From contig PMFA01000014.1 in assembly GCA_003155915.1 (NCBI GenBank), forward strand, positions 12,061-74,419: a stretch of DNA of 62,359 bases, written 5' to 3'. Shown here one piece after another: positions 52,106-59,683 of this stretch (position 1 is the stretch's first letter; the number at the start of each line of letters is the position of its first letter). Both the position numbers and the translations under genes were made by a program. This DNA comes from Acidimicrobiaceae bacterium. GTDB lineage: Bacteria > Actinomycetota > Acidimicrobiia > Acidimicrobiales > RAAP-2. The notes below the pieces were generated by a model that ran no database searches, had not been told where the DNA came from, and saw only the letters and a program-made list of their open reading frames with translations.

Positions 52106-52153
52106 GTTTGTCAGTATAGACTGACGTTCTTGATTTGTCAACCCAAACTGACA
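52106..52153 (-). promoter_or_regulatory. Consensus promoter with two palindromic operators (HTH/Clp-N operon)
   Basis: Minus-strand -35 TTGACA (52136-52141), 17 bp spacer, -10 TATACT (52113-52118), ATG at 52105, so the transcript is likely leaderless. Two 18-bp sites of the same geometry overlap it: TGTCAGT-N4-ACTGAC(G) at 52109-52126 over the -10, and TGTCAGT-N4-GTTGACA at 52136-52153, whose right half is the -35 itself. The spacing and symmetry fit repression by a small dimeric HTH protein, most simply the first gene product. Confidence 0.8.
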
Positions 52154-52174
52154 CATCGCACTCGGCGCGGTTCG

Positions 52175-52642
52175 TTACTCTGCTCTCTCGCGTGCAAACG
52201 TCAGGCTCTCTTCAATTAGTCCGAGAGCCACTGAGAGTTCTTCTTCATCTTGTGGGCCGTAGATCATAATTTCCGTACCAAAGTCGCCGTACGGATGAGG
52301 TTCGCCCCATCCCAAGTCGCAAACTTCGCGTGCTCGTTCGAGAGGTAGGCACAAATGCGTACTGGTGTCTTCCATTCCGTGGATGTGAACCGGCTCAAGT
52401 CGATTACCAGGGGAAAGGTTGGTCGATTCGACATAGGCGGTATCGAGGTCATCAAAGAACAATGCAATAGTCGAGGCTGGCGAGATTTGGCTCCGACCCG
52501 TTTCAACGTGCGCCAAAGCGGAGGCTTGTGCTACAAGGCCACGCCACACTTCGGCCGATGATTGCCCATCTAGTTGGCGATGCGGTCCTTCGATCGACGT
52601 TGTTGGACGAGGTCTATTGCGGGGTGCCAGATCTAAGCTCAC
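52175..52642 (-). CDS. DUF5519 (luciferase-family-domain) protein
   Basis: 155 residues from GTG 52642, overlapping the hicB stop in GTGA, so translated with module 2. VHIHGMEDTSTHLCLPLERAREVCDLGWGEPHPYGDFGTEIMIYGPQDEEELSVALGLIEESL resembles the DUF5519/Luciferase (PF17648) domain: His-rich strand, long helix and GWGEPHP. The first 30 residues look disordered. The fold is not bacterial luciferase proper and no light reaction is implied. Function unknown. Confidence 0.62.
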   Translation of the reverse strand: MSLDLAPRNRPRPTTSIEGPHRQLDGQSSAEVWRGLVAQASALAHVETGRSQISPASTIALFFDDLDTAYVESTNLSPGNRLEPVHIHGMEDTSTHLCLPLERAREVCDLGWGEPHPYGDFGTEIMIYGPQDEEELSVALGLIEESLTFARERAE

Positions 52643-52854
52643 GTAGCAACGCGTACCGTAGACACACGCGTGGTAGGTGGCGGCACTTCTTCGCCGTGGA
52701 GCAGCATTCCCTCAATGTGGAATTCAATTGCGTCGCGCATTAACACTTCGATCTCTTCGATGTTGTCAGCTGCGCCAATGCACCCGGGCAAGTCAGGCAC
52801 GTAGGCGGCAAGATTCGCGCCGGCGTCTTCAATGACAATTGCGTATTCGTTCAT
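52639..52854 (-). CDS. hicB: HicB-family antitoxin (module 2)
   Basis: 71 residues from ATG 52854. YAIVIEDAGANLAAYVPDLPGCIGAADNIEEIEVLMRDAIEFHIEGMLLHGEEVPPP is a complete short HicB with the canonical PDLPGC. Overlaps hicA by ATGA (52851-52854) and the DUF5519 gene by GTGA. Confidence 0.9.
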   Translation of the reverse strand: MNEYAIVIEDAGANLAAYVPDLPGCIGAADNIEEIEVLMRDAIEFHIEGMLLHGEEVPPPTTRVSTVRVAT

Positions 52855-53048
52855 TTCGGTCTCCCCGGCAAGCCTGCTTGACGATAAATCTGCCTCAGCG
52901 TTCCTAATGGTAGGTCCTTGCTCATTGCGCCGACAACGGTGACCGTACCCGGCTTTACCGAATGGTGGAATTGTCGATGACTGCCTCGCGTACGGACTTG
53001 ATGCCATCCATTTCGCTCGAGCAATTCAATGATCACTTTCACTTTCAC
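52851..53048 (-). CDS. hicA: HicA-family toxin (module 2)
   Basis: 65 residues from GTG 53048. KVIIELLERNGWHQVRTRGSHRQFHHSVKPGTVTVVGAMSKDLPLGTLRQIYRQAGL has the catalytic His (GSHRQFHH) and the DLPLGTL helix start. Clearly paralogous to modules 1 and 3 but well diverged at the sequence level, so not a recent tandem duplication. Confidence 0.9.
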   Translation of the reverse strand: MKVKVIIELLERNGWHQVRTRGSHRQFHHSVKPGTVTVVGAMSKDLPLGTLRQIYRQAGLPGRPK

Positions 53049-53072
53049 GCACTCCCAAGGGTCGCGCGCGCG

Positions 53073-53141
53073 TCAGCTTTCTACAACCAACCTGTAGACG
53101 TTTGTCTCTCGGTACCCCAGATGGGCGCCAGTAATGACGTC
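53073..53141 (-). repeat. GNAT 3'-end repeat, copy C
   Basis: The longest copy. From just after the HAD stop (53142) the minus strand reads GAHLGYRETNVYRLVVES and a stop (53073-53075), an unmistakable GNAT C terminus. The core at 53093-53112 is CCGAGAGACAAACGTCTACA; AGAC-N4-GTCT is palindromic. Confidence 0.78.
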
Positions 53142-53855
53142 TTACTCTTTCAAAACGTTGACCAATTCTGCGAGCGACGTAATTATGGCTCCGTCCCACG
53201 AGCTCACCGTATCGAAACGATCCGTATCGAGCAAGTTTGGATCAATAAGCATCGTGGCTGCCATCCCCAGTTCCTGAGCTCCATATAACTCATTGCTCCC
53301 GCCATCGCCAATGAACACGCACTCCTCCGGCTGCACGTTGAGACGTCGCGTGGCCGCCAAGTAGATCTCTGGGGTCGGCTTTCGTACGCCGATCTCACAC
53401 GAGAACGTGACAACGTCAATCACGTCATTCAGCCACGATGAGTTCCACGTCAACGGCGTTTCCGCTGAACAGTCCGTGACAATTCCCAATCGGCATCCCC
53501 GCGCCTTCAATTGGGACAAATACGCTGCCGAGTACTTGTCGCTCAATAATTCTCTGGAAAACTCCAGACGCTGATCTGCGGCCAGCGCAACTTGTCGGGA
53601 AGTGGGTGACCCTCCAACGCGTTGCGCCAGTTCCGAAATCGTTTCTGAAAGACCACCCATCGTCCCTCGTACTCGCTCGTCGAATGTATCTCGCACGACG
53701 TCCGCGAGCTTTTTACGATCGACCTCTAAGACATCGGCCATCTGAAACGCAATGGTGTCTCGCCGCAGCCGCGAACCACCCGGCAGCAACGTTCCGCAGA
53801 GATCGAAGATGATTACTCGTGAGCGTCGCACAACGGTCATCCCGTCAAGGCACAT
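53142..53855 (-). CDS. HAD-superfamily hydrolase with altered motif I
   Basis: 237 residues from ATG 53855, placed directly after the hicB stop (TGA-ATG), so part of hicAB operon 3. Motif I is IIFDLCGTLL: the nucleophile Asp18 is present but the usual general-acid Asp at +2 is Cys20. Motif II GIVTDCS, motif III Lys in VRKPTPEIY and motif IV IGDGGSNELYGAQELGM are present. The Cys at +2 should weaken phosphatase activity, so it may bind a phosphoryl ligand or act as a structural partner. Subfamily IA with a helical cap (~22-110). Confidence 0.88.
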   Translation of the reverse strand: MCLDGMTVVRRSRVIIFDLCGTLLPGGSRLRRDTIAFQMADVLEVDRKKLADVVRDTFDERVRGTMGGLSETISELAQRVGGSPTSRQVALAADQRLEFSRELLSDKYSAAYLSQLKARGCRLGIVTDCSAETPLTWNSSWLNDVIDVVTFSCEIGVRKPTPEIYLAATRRLNVQPEECVFIGDGGSNELYGAQELGMAATMLIDPNLLDTDRFDTVSSWDGAIITSLAELVNVLKE

Positions 53856-54071
53856 TCACGATGCAATCTGTATCACTCCAGCCCGAGAATGAGGGACGGG
53901 GACCTCTTCGCCCATTTCACGAAGAATCTCTAGGTGCTCGGCAATGGCTTCTCGAAGGGTAGACGTCACCTCAGCAACGCTCGCGCCCGTGGCGATGCAG
54001 CCAGGAACGTCAGGGGCGTAGGCCGCGTAGTTAGTGCCGGCGTCTTCAATCACGATGGTGAATTCGGTCAT
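53856..54071 (-). CDS. hicB: HicB-family antitoxin (module 3)
   Basis: 71 residues from ATG 54071. FTIVIEDAGTNYAAYAPDVPGCIATGASVAEVTSTLREAIAEHLEILREMGEEVPVPHSRAG matches HicB well, with the PDVPGC turn. Overlaps hicA by ATGA (54068-54071); the HAD gene starts immediately after its stop. Confidence 0.9.
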   Translation of the reverse strand: MTEFTIVIEDAGTNYAAYAPDVPGCIATGASVAEVTSTLREAIAEHLEILREMGEEVPVPHSRAGVIQIAS

Positions 54072-54265
54072 CGTGGTCTCCTTTCGAGTCCGGCCTGTCT
54101 GACAATGTTACCCAGGGTTCCTTTAGGGATATCATCACCCAAATTCCCCGCTACACAAACCGAGCCGGGGAGCGTGGCATGTTTGAAGTGACGATGACTT
54201 CCCGTTTGACGAATCTGAACCCAACCGGCTTGTTCCAGTTCGCTGACTATTTCTCGCACTTTCAC
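54068..54265 (-). CDS. hicA: HicA-family toxin (module 3)
   Basis: 65 residues from GTG 54265 (KVREIVSELEQAGWVQIRQTGSHRHFKHATLPGSVCVAGNLGDDIPKGTLGNIVRQAGL). Catalytic His in GSHRHFKH. The product ends RRPR. First gene of a three-gene operon hicA-hicB-HAD. Confidence 0.9.
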   Translation of the reverse strand: MKVREIVSELEQAGWVQIRQTGSHRHFKHATLPGSVCVAGNLGDDIPKGTLGNIVRQAGLERRPR

Positions 54266-54308
54266 GATTCACAACGGTCGTGACAATCAACCAGGTGAGC
54301 GAGTTGCT

Positions 54309-54362
54309 TTATTCGAGTTCATTCTCTTTTATCAACCGCCGATAGACATTGGTCTATCCCGC
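54309..54362 (-). repeat. GNAT 3'-end repeat, copy D
   Basis: Core at 54342-54362; the palindrome GATAGAC-N4-GTCTATC is perfect here. The minus frame reads TNVYRRLIKENELE and stop (54309-54311), preceded by an in-frame TAG. It separates module 3 from a fossil hicAB. The sequence following it on the plus strand (CGCTTTGATAAAAGTATT) is shared with the flank of copy A. Confidence 0.72.
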
Positions 54363-54460
54363 TTTGATAAAAGTATTGCAACCGTGAAGCAACATAGATC
54401 GTCTTGACAATCATCCTCAAGCATCTTGACGATTGCTCGAACCGTCACGAGCCGAACGGG
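54363..54460 (-). pseudogene. Fossil hicAB (internal deletion)
   Basis: 54411-54450 matches the start of hicA module 1 (50761-50806): the minus strand reads LVTVRAIVKMLEDD. 54363-54405 matches the hicB 3' end of module 1 plus its flank (50370-50414), reading KTIYVAS before the frame runs through. The ~350 bp between are missing, so this is a deleted fourth module of the module-1 type. The remainder of 54266-54605 holds promoter space for hicA module 3 and no other gene that I can see. Confidence 0.72.
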
Positions 54461-54605
54461 CGCCAAAACGGCAATACTTTCAGCTCTAGTCGATGATTAT
54501 TCATCCAACGAGTTCTAGCGGCGCCCGCTATTTCGTTGAATCGAGATTCTCACGGCTAGTTGAATGCGACCGAGAGGTGGCCGTCGATGCATTACCTTCG
54601 GTTCT

Positions 54606-55107
54606 ATGGTGACCGAGATCGAAGTTCGCATGACAGCTCGATTGCGACTTCGTCGGCCGGTTATGGATGACGTCAAATCAATTGTCGCGATCGACTCTGA
54701 TCCGAGGACGAATCTTCATCGTCCCGGTGGAGCACCTAGCCCAGACAAAAACGTGCAGACTTTTAGCGAGTTTGTTCGCGGATGGGAAGAGCACGATGAC
54801 GGTTACTGGATAGTTGAGTTTGATGGCGACATCATCGGGATGGCGGGCGTAGAACCCCAACTCTTCTTGGAAAGAGAATGCTGGAATCTTTACTACCGCC
54901 TGTCTCCCATTGCTTGGGGCAATGGTTTCGCCGTCGAAGCAGCGAAGGAAGCGGTGACCGTGGCCTCTTCTCTCCAACCAAAGTGGCCCGTGGTGGCGCA
55001 CGAGAGGAGCGAATTACGCGGCCGCGCGCACTGCAGAAAATGCTGGCTTACGACGATGCCCAGAACTGGACACCAGTGGTTTCGAGGTCTTTGCGCGTGG
55101 TTGGTAG
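54606..55107 (+). pseudogene. GNAT acetyltransferase gene with a frameshift
   Basis: From ATG 54606 the frame reads a GNAT start (VTEIEVRMTARLRLRRPVMDD) through YWIVEFDGDIIGMAGVEP and WNLYYRLSPIAWGNGFAVEAAKEAV to WPVVA (near 55000). There it leaves the family; the next frame continues correctly with RGANYAAARTAENAGLRRCP, ELDTSGFEVFARGW and a TAG at 55105-55107. One extra base (or two missing) at about 54998-55003 explains this. Either a pseudogene or a sequencing error. Confidence 0.8.
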
Positions 55108-55115
55108 TCCCTGGT

Positions 55116-55156
55116 TCAGGATTCGATAACGGACCTATACACGTTCGCCTTTCGCG
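55116..55156 (-). repeat. GNAT 3'-end repeat, copy E
   Basis: Core at 55136-55156; the minus frame reads SRKANVYRSVIES and a stop at 55116-55118. It begins seven bases after the mazF stop (55163), closing the mazEF cassette. Most diverged copy (GCG for ACC). Confidence 0.68.
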
Positions 55157-55162
55157 AATCAC

Positions 55163-55480
55163 TTAGTTGAGACCAAGCACCAATTCCAGTGCGTCATCGA
55201 TAGCCCACATTGCATCGCCCTGAAGAGTCATGATTCTCTCGCCAAGTCGGCTGACGTCGAGGGCGGAAATCTGCTCAACCAAAACCTTGGTTCGATCGCC
55301 CAGAATCTCAATAATGGGTCGCACGGTCGCCTCGCGCGCTGCCGTCGAGGTGGGAGCAACCAACACCACCGATCGAGGTAGGAGGGCATCCGATTGAACG
55401 ATGACCCCAAATCGTCGTCCTCGTTGCTCACTACCAACACCCTTAGGCAATCGAAGTTCGACGACGTCACCCCTCCGCAC
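55163..55480 (-). CDS. mazF: MazF/PemK-family toxin (endoribonuclease)
   Basis: 105 residues from GTG 55480, giving VRRGDVVELRLPKGVGSEQRGRRFGVIVQSD, the MazF opening; GGAGTGG lies six bases ahead and the start overlaps the antitoxin by 14 bp. SVVLVAPTSTAAREATVRPIIEI and KVLVEQISALDVSRLGERIMTL complete the SH3-like barrel. Family members cleave specific RNA sites. Confidence 0.92.
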   Translation of the reverse strand: MRRGDVVELRLPKGVGSEQRGRRFGVIVQSDALLPRSVVLVAPTSTAAREATVRPIIEILGDRTKVLVEQISALDVSRLGERIMTLQGDAMWAIDDALELVLGLN

Positions 55481-55706
55481 GTAGCCACTCCATGAACTCG
55501 GCAACTTCCGACATTTCTTGTCTGTCGTCTTCGTCAGCTTCAAGAGAAGCCATCTCTCGGCGAAGTGCATCACGCCTACGCGCTTGCTGGGCGCTCTTTA
55601 TGAGGGCCGATCTAATTGCTTCGGAGCGCGAAAGACCAGATGCCTCAAGTTGAGCAAGTGCCCTTTGCGCCTCCTCGTCGAGTCGAACGGAAATAGCGTT
55701 TGTCAC
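55467..55706 (-). CDS. mazE: MazE-type antitoxin (ribbon-helix-helix)
   Basis: 79 residues from GTG 55706. N-terminal ribbon-helix-helix (NAISVRLDEEAQRALAQLEASGLSRSEAIRSALIKSAQQ) and an acidic, helical C-terminal arm (EADEDDRQEMSEVAEFMEWLRAEG) that would wrap the toxin. A near-perfect palindrome lies 9 bp ahead of the start, as expected for autoregulation. Confidence 0.9.
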   Translation of the reverse strand: MTNAISVRLDEEAQRALAQLEASGLSRSEAIRSALIKSAQQARRRDALRREMASLEADEDDRQEMSEVAEFMEWLRAEG

Positions 55707-55714
55707 GCAATCAC

Positions 55715-55735
55715 TGTATCACATATTGTCATACA
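55715..55735. promoter_or_regulatory. Probable MazE/MazEF operator
   Basis: 21-bp near-perfect palindrome: minus strand TGTATGACA, ATA, TGTGATACA (8 of 9 arm positions symmetric). It lies 9-29 bp upstream of the mazE start, within the likely promoter. RHH antitoxins normally bind such sites together with the toxin. Confidence 0.72.
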
Positions 55736-55771
55736 TTACCAGTTCCTCCACCTAACAACGGTTGAGGGTTT

Positions 55772-56224
55772 TCATCGTTCTACCAAAAATCTGTACACAT
55801 TGGTCTCGCGAAGTTCGAATCCGAGTCTCGCGTACAGTCGATTGGCCGCCTCGCGCGAGGGCCTCGTCGTGAGGTCGATCGATCGAACGTTGCGCCGGCG
55901 CGACTCTTCGATCGCCGCGTTCGTCAAGGCTTCGCCGACTCCCATTCCTCGAGCGGCACGGTCCACGACGACGTCTTCGATCCACGCCCGCAGTCCCGTC
56001 GGGATAGGAAAGACCACGAGCGTCAACGATCCGACGATCCGCTCCTCGTCACGAGCGATGAAGACGATCGTTGCCGGCGACGCGACGAGTTCCGCAACAT
56101 CCGCCGAACTAAGCGGGGCGGCGCTCGTTGAGAGTTGAGGCAAGAGTTTGTTCAGACCAGCCACCAACTCTTCGGTCACTTCGTTCGCGATCTCGACCTG
56201 CACGCTCACTGGTCCCCCCTCCAC
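55772..56224 (-). CDS. GNAT family N-acetyltransferase (parent of the repeated 3' end)
   Basis: 150 residues. RAWIEDVVVDRAARGMGVGEALTNAAIEESRRRNVRSIDLTTRPSREAANRLYARLGFELRETNVYRFLVER is the full acetyl-CoA binding region and C terminus. The last 14 residues (ELRETNVYRFLVER) are the element repeated five times downstream; the equivalent core is at 55792-55812. Overlaps the Nudix gene by 19 bp. Codon use is like the core genes, so it probably is the resident gene and the array was built behind it. Confidence 0.92.
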   Translation of the reverse strand: MEGGPVSVQVEIANEVTEELVAGLNKLLPQLSTSAAPLSSADVAELVASPATIVFIARDEERIVGSLTLVVFPIPTGLRAWIEDVVVDRAARGMGVGEALTNAAIEESRRRNVRSIDLTTRPSREAANRLYARLGFELRETNVYRFLVER

Positions 56225-56892
56225 ACCGGCCGACGTAGATCGTCGTAGAAGACGTCGCGATGTTCGCCGTCAATGGCCGCGAAGATCGGATCGGCCCATC
56301 GTTCGGCGCCGATAATGGGCGACGGCAAGTTGTCGCGAGTGAACCACCCGGCGTCGAGGCATTCGAGTGGGTGAATATTGATCTCTCCCCCCACGGCGCG
56401 ACAGAAGAACAACAATGAATACAAGGGGATTCGCGACGAGCCGAGTCGCATGCCGTCGAGGACGCCGATGAGTCGTATCGGCTCAGCTTCGATGCCCGTC
56501 TCTTCCATCACTTCTTTCACCACGACTTCGGGGGCGGAGTAGCCGACGTCGCACCAGCCCGTCGGGTACAGCCACACGCCCGAGTCGGCTCGTTGGATGA
56601 GGAGCAGTTCGCCGCGATCATTCGTCACGGCCGCGCCGACCGCGACCTTGGGCGTCTGGTAACCCGCGACGCCTTTGCCGACTTCCTTCATCCATTCCGC
56701 GACGTACCCGTCGGCGTCGAGGACACCGTCTAAGCCCACTTCCGCCGCCGACTTGATGTCGCCCGCGATCTTCAAGACCTCTTCGAAGCGCTCACGTTCG
56801 TACTGGCTGTCGGTGAATCCGAGACCAGTTCGCGCGACGCCGGCCAATGACTCGGCCCAGCGCAGCAGCGTCTTCTCGGGAATGGGTTCCAC
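56206..56892 (-). CDS. Nudix hydrolase with N-terminal Nudix_hydro_N domain
   Basis: 228 residues. Residues ~5-65 are the helical Nudix_hydro_N domain (TLLRWAESLAGVARTGLGFTDSQYERERFEEVLKIAGDIKSA). The Nudix box is G-x5-E-x7 followed by KEVMEETGIEAE, in which the usual Arg-Glu is Lys-Glu. LYSLLFFCRAVGGEINIHPLECLDAGWFTRDNLPSP completes the fold. Similar proteins hydrolyse ADP-ribose or NDP-X; the substrate here is undetermined. Confidence 0.92.
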   Translation of the reverse strand: MEPIPEKTLLRWAESLAGVARTGLGFTDSQYERERFEEVLKIAGDIKSAAEVGLDGVLDADGYVAEWMKEVGKGVAGYQTPKVAVGAAVTNDRGELLLIQRADSGVWLYPTGWCDVGYSAPEVVVKEVMEETGIEAEPIRLIGVLDGMRLGSSRIPLYSLLFFCRAVGGEINIHPLECLDAGWFTRDNLPSPIIGAERWADPIFAAIDGEHRDVFYDDLRRPVWRGDQ

Positions 56893-56915
56893 TGTGATGA
56901 CGCTACCAACGCGTC

Positions 56916-57599
56916 CTAGGCCAACGTGGCGTCAAGGACTTCGTCGAGCGTGCCCACGAGTCCCGTGTAGAACGCTCCGAACTCGGCGTACAGCGTCGAG
57001 GCCTCGTCGTAACGCATCGTGTACACGCACTCCTTTAGGTCATCGACGTGCACCCCGAAGAGCGTGACGCCCCACTCCCAGTCGTCCAGTCCCGTCGAGC
57101 CGGTGATGACCTGAATGATGCGGCCCTTGAACTCACGGCCGAGTGCGCCGTGTTGACGCATGAGTCGTTCGCGCTCGTCATAGGAAAGGGCGTACCAGTT
57201 GTTCGACTCGTCGCGGCGCTTGGACATCGGGTAGAAGCAGAAGGCTCGCTTTCCGTCCGGCGGGAGCGTCGGGAAGAGACGGTCCTGCAGCATCTTCTCG
57301 GGCATGCCGGCCGCATACTCGCTCACTTCGGTGACTGAGACGTAACTCTCAGCGACGAGGAACCCGGCTGCCTGGATCCTCGATTGCAGTTGGCGTAGGG
57401 CCCAAAGGTCTTCGCCGAGGATCATGAAACACACGTCGGCCTTCGCGCCCATGATGGCGACGCTCACCACCTGGAGTCCGTTGCCGCGGGCGTCATCGAC
57501 GGCCTTGCGCAGCGCACCGGCGTCCACGTCAGCGCCGGGGTGACAGAACAGGTGCAATACGTTGAGTCCACGAGAGGGCGCGAGCGGTTCTGGAGTCAT
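56916..57599 (-). CDS. hemQ: Coproheme decarboxylase ChdC/HemQ
   Basis: 227 residues. KRAFCFYPMSKRRDESNNWYALSYDERERLMRQHGALGREFKGRIIQVITGSTGLDDWEWGVTLFGVHVDDLKECVYTMRYDEAS is the core of actinobacterial HemQ; Tyr136 in the NWY motif corresponds to the catalytic Tyr. It makes heme b from coproheme III, the last step of the coproporphyrin-dependent pathway of Gram-positive bacteria. No other heme genes are adjacent. Confidence 0.94.
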   Translation of the reverse strand: MTPEPLAPSRGLNVLHLFCHPGADVDAGALRKAVDDARGNGLQVVSVAIMGAKADVCFMILGEDLWALRQLQSRIQAAGFLVAESYVSVTEVSEYAAGMPEKMLQDRLFPTLPPDGKRAFCFYPMSKRRDESNNWYALSYDERERLMRQHGALGREFKGRIIQVITGSTGLDDWEWGVTLFGVHVDDLKECVYTMRYDEASTLYAEFGAFYTGLVGTLDEVLDATLA

Positions 57600-57655
57600 G
57601 GCCCAATGCTACGACCTGTCCACAAAGATCAATCTCGCGTGAACCCAAAGAGAAA

Positions 57656-57679
57656 CCGTGGGGCCCGAAGGCCCCACGG
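57656..57679 (-). terminator. Intrinsic terminator downstream of groEL
   Basis: Perfect 10-bp stem CCGTGGGGCC/GGCCCCACGG with, on the minus strand, a UUCG tetraloop, followed by the T-rich tract TTTCTCTTTGG. It lies 28 bp after the groEL stop and serves that gene. Confidence 0.9.
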
Positions 57680-57706
57680 CTCTAGAACGATTGAGAAGCT
57701 GACGCT

Positions 57707-59374
<1,668 letters not shown>

Positions 59375-59401
59375 TTAGCAGTCTAGGGTGGCGAGTGCTA
59401 A
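59375..59401. promoter_or_regulatory. CIRCE element (HrcA operator)
   Basis: TTAGCAGTC-N9-GAGTGCTAA, one mismatch from the CIRCE consensus TTAGCACTC-N9-GAGTGCTAA. It overlaps a possible groEL promoter on the minus strand (TTAGCA, 18 bp, TAATAT), so HrcA binding would block it. No hrcA gene is in the window. Confidence 0.93.
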
Positions 59402-59407
59402 CGGCAC

Positions 59408-59683
59408 TCAGCCGCCGGCCACGGCCGGCACGAGCGAAACGGTCTGGCCCGCCTCGAGCACCGTGTCGAGGCCGTCGAGAAAGCGGACGTCCTCGTCGGC
59501 CACGAAGACGTTCACGAATCGGCGCAGGGCCCCACGGTCGTCAAGGACCCGAAAGGCAATTCCGGGATAGGTGGCGTCCACGGCGAGGATGGCTTCACGC
59601 ACGGTGACGGCCTCGACCGGTACTTCACCGGCTCCCCCGACGAGGGTGCGTAGTTGGCTCGGGAGACGGACCGTGACGCTCAT
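59408..59683 (-). CDS. ThiS/MoaD-like sulfur carrier protein ending in Gly-Gly
   Basis: 91 residues, beta-grasp ubiquitin-like fold: VTVRLPSQLRTLVGGAGEVPVEAVTVREAILAVDATYPGIAFRVLDDRGALRRFVNVFVADEDVRFLDGLDTVLEAGQTVSLVPAVAGG. The C-terminal GG is exposed without processing, the site for adenylation and thiocarboxylate formation. It overlaps the threonine-synthase-like gene by ATGA (59680-59683). CysO, the carrier for O-phosphoserine-dependent cysteine synthesis, has the same shape; here the partner enzyme is a ThrC-family protein. Confidence 0.9.
   Translation of the reverse strand: MSVTVRLPSQLRTLVGGAGEVPVEAVTVREAILAVDATYPGIAFRVLDDRGALRRFVNVFVADEDVRFLDGLDTVLEAGQTVSLVPAVAGG

Noticed and set aside
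50317-55812. Classical integron with attC sites
   Set aside because: The repeats do not fit the RYYYAAC/GTTRRRY attC core or the usual folded 57-141 nt structure, and they encode a protein C terminus; no integron integrase is present.
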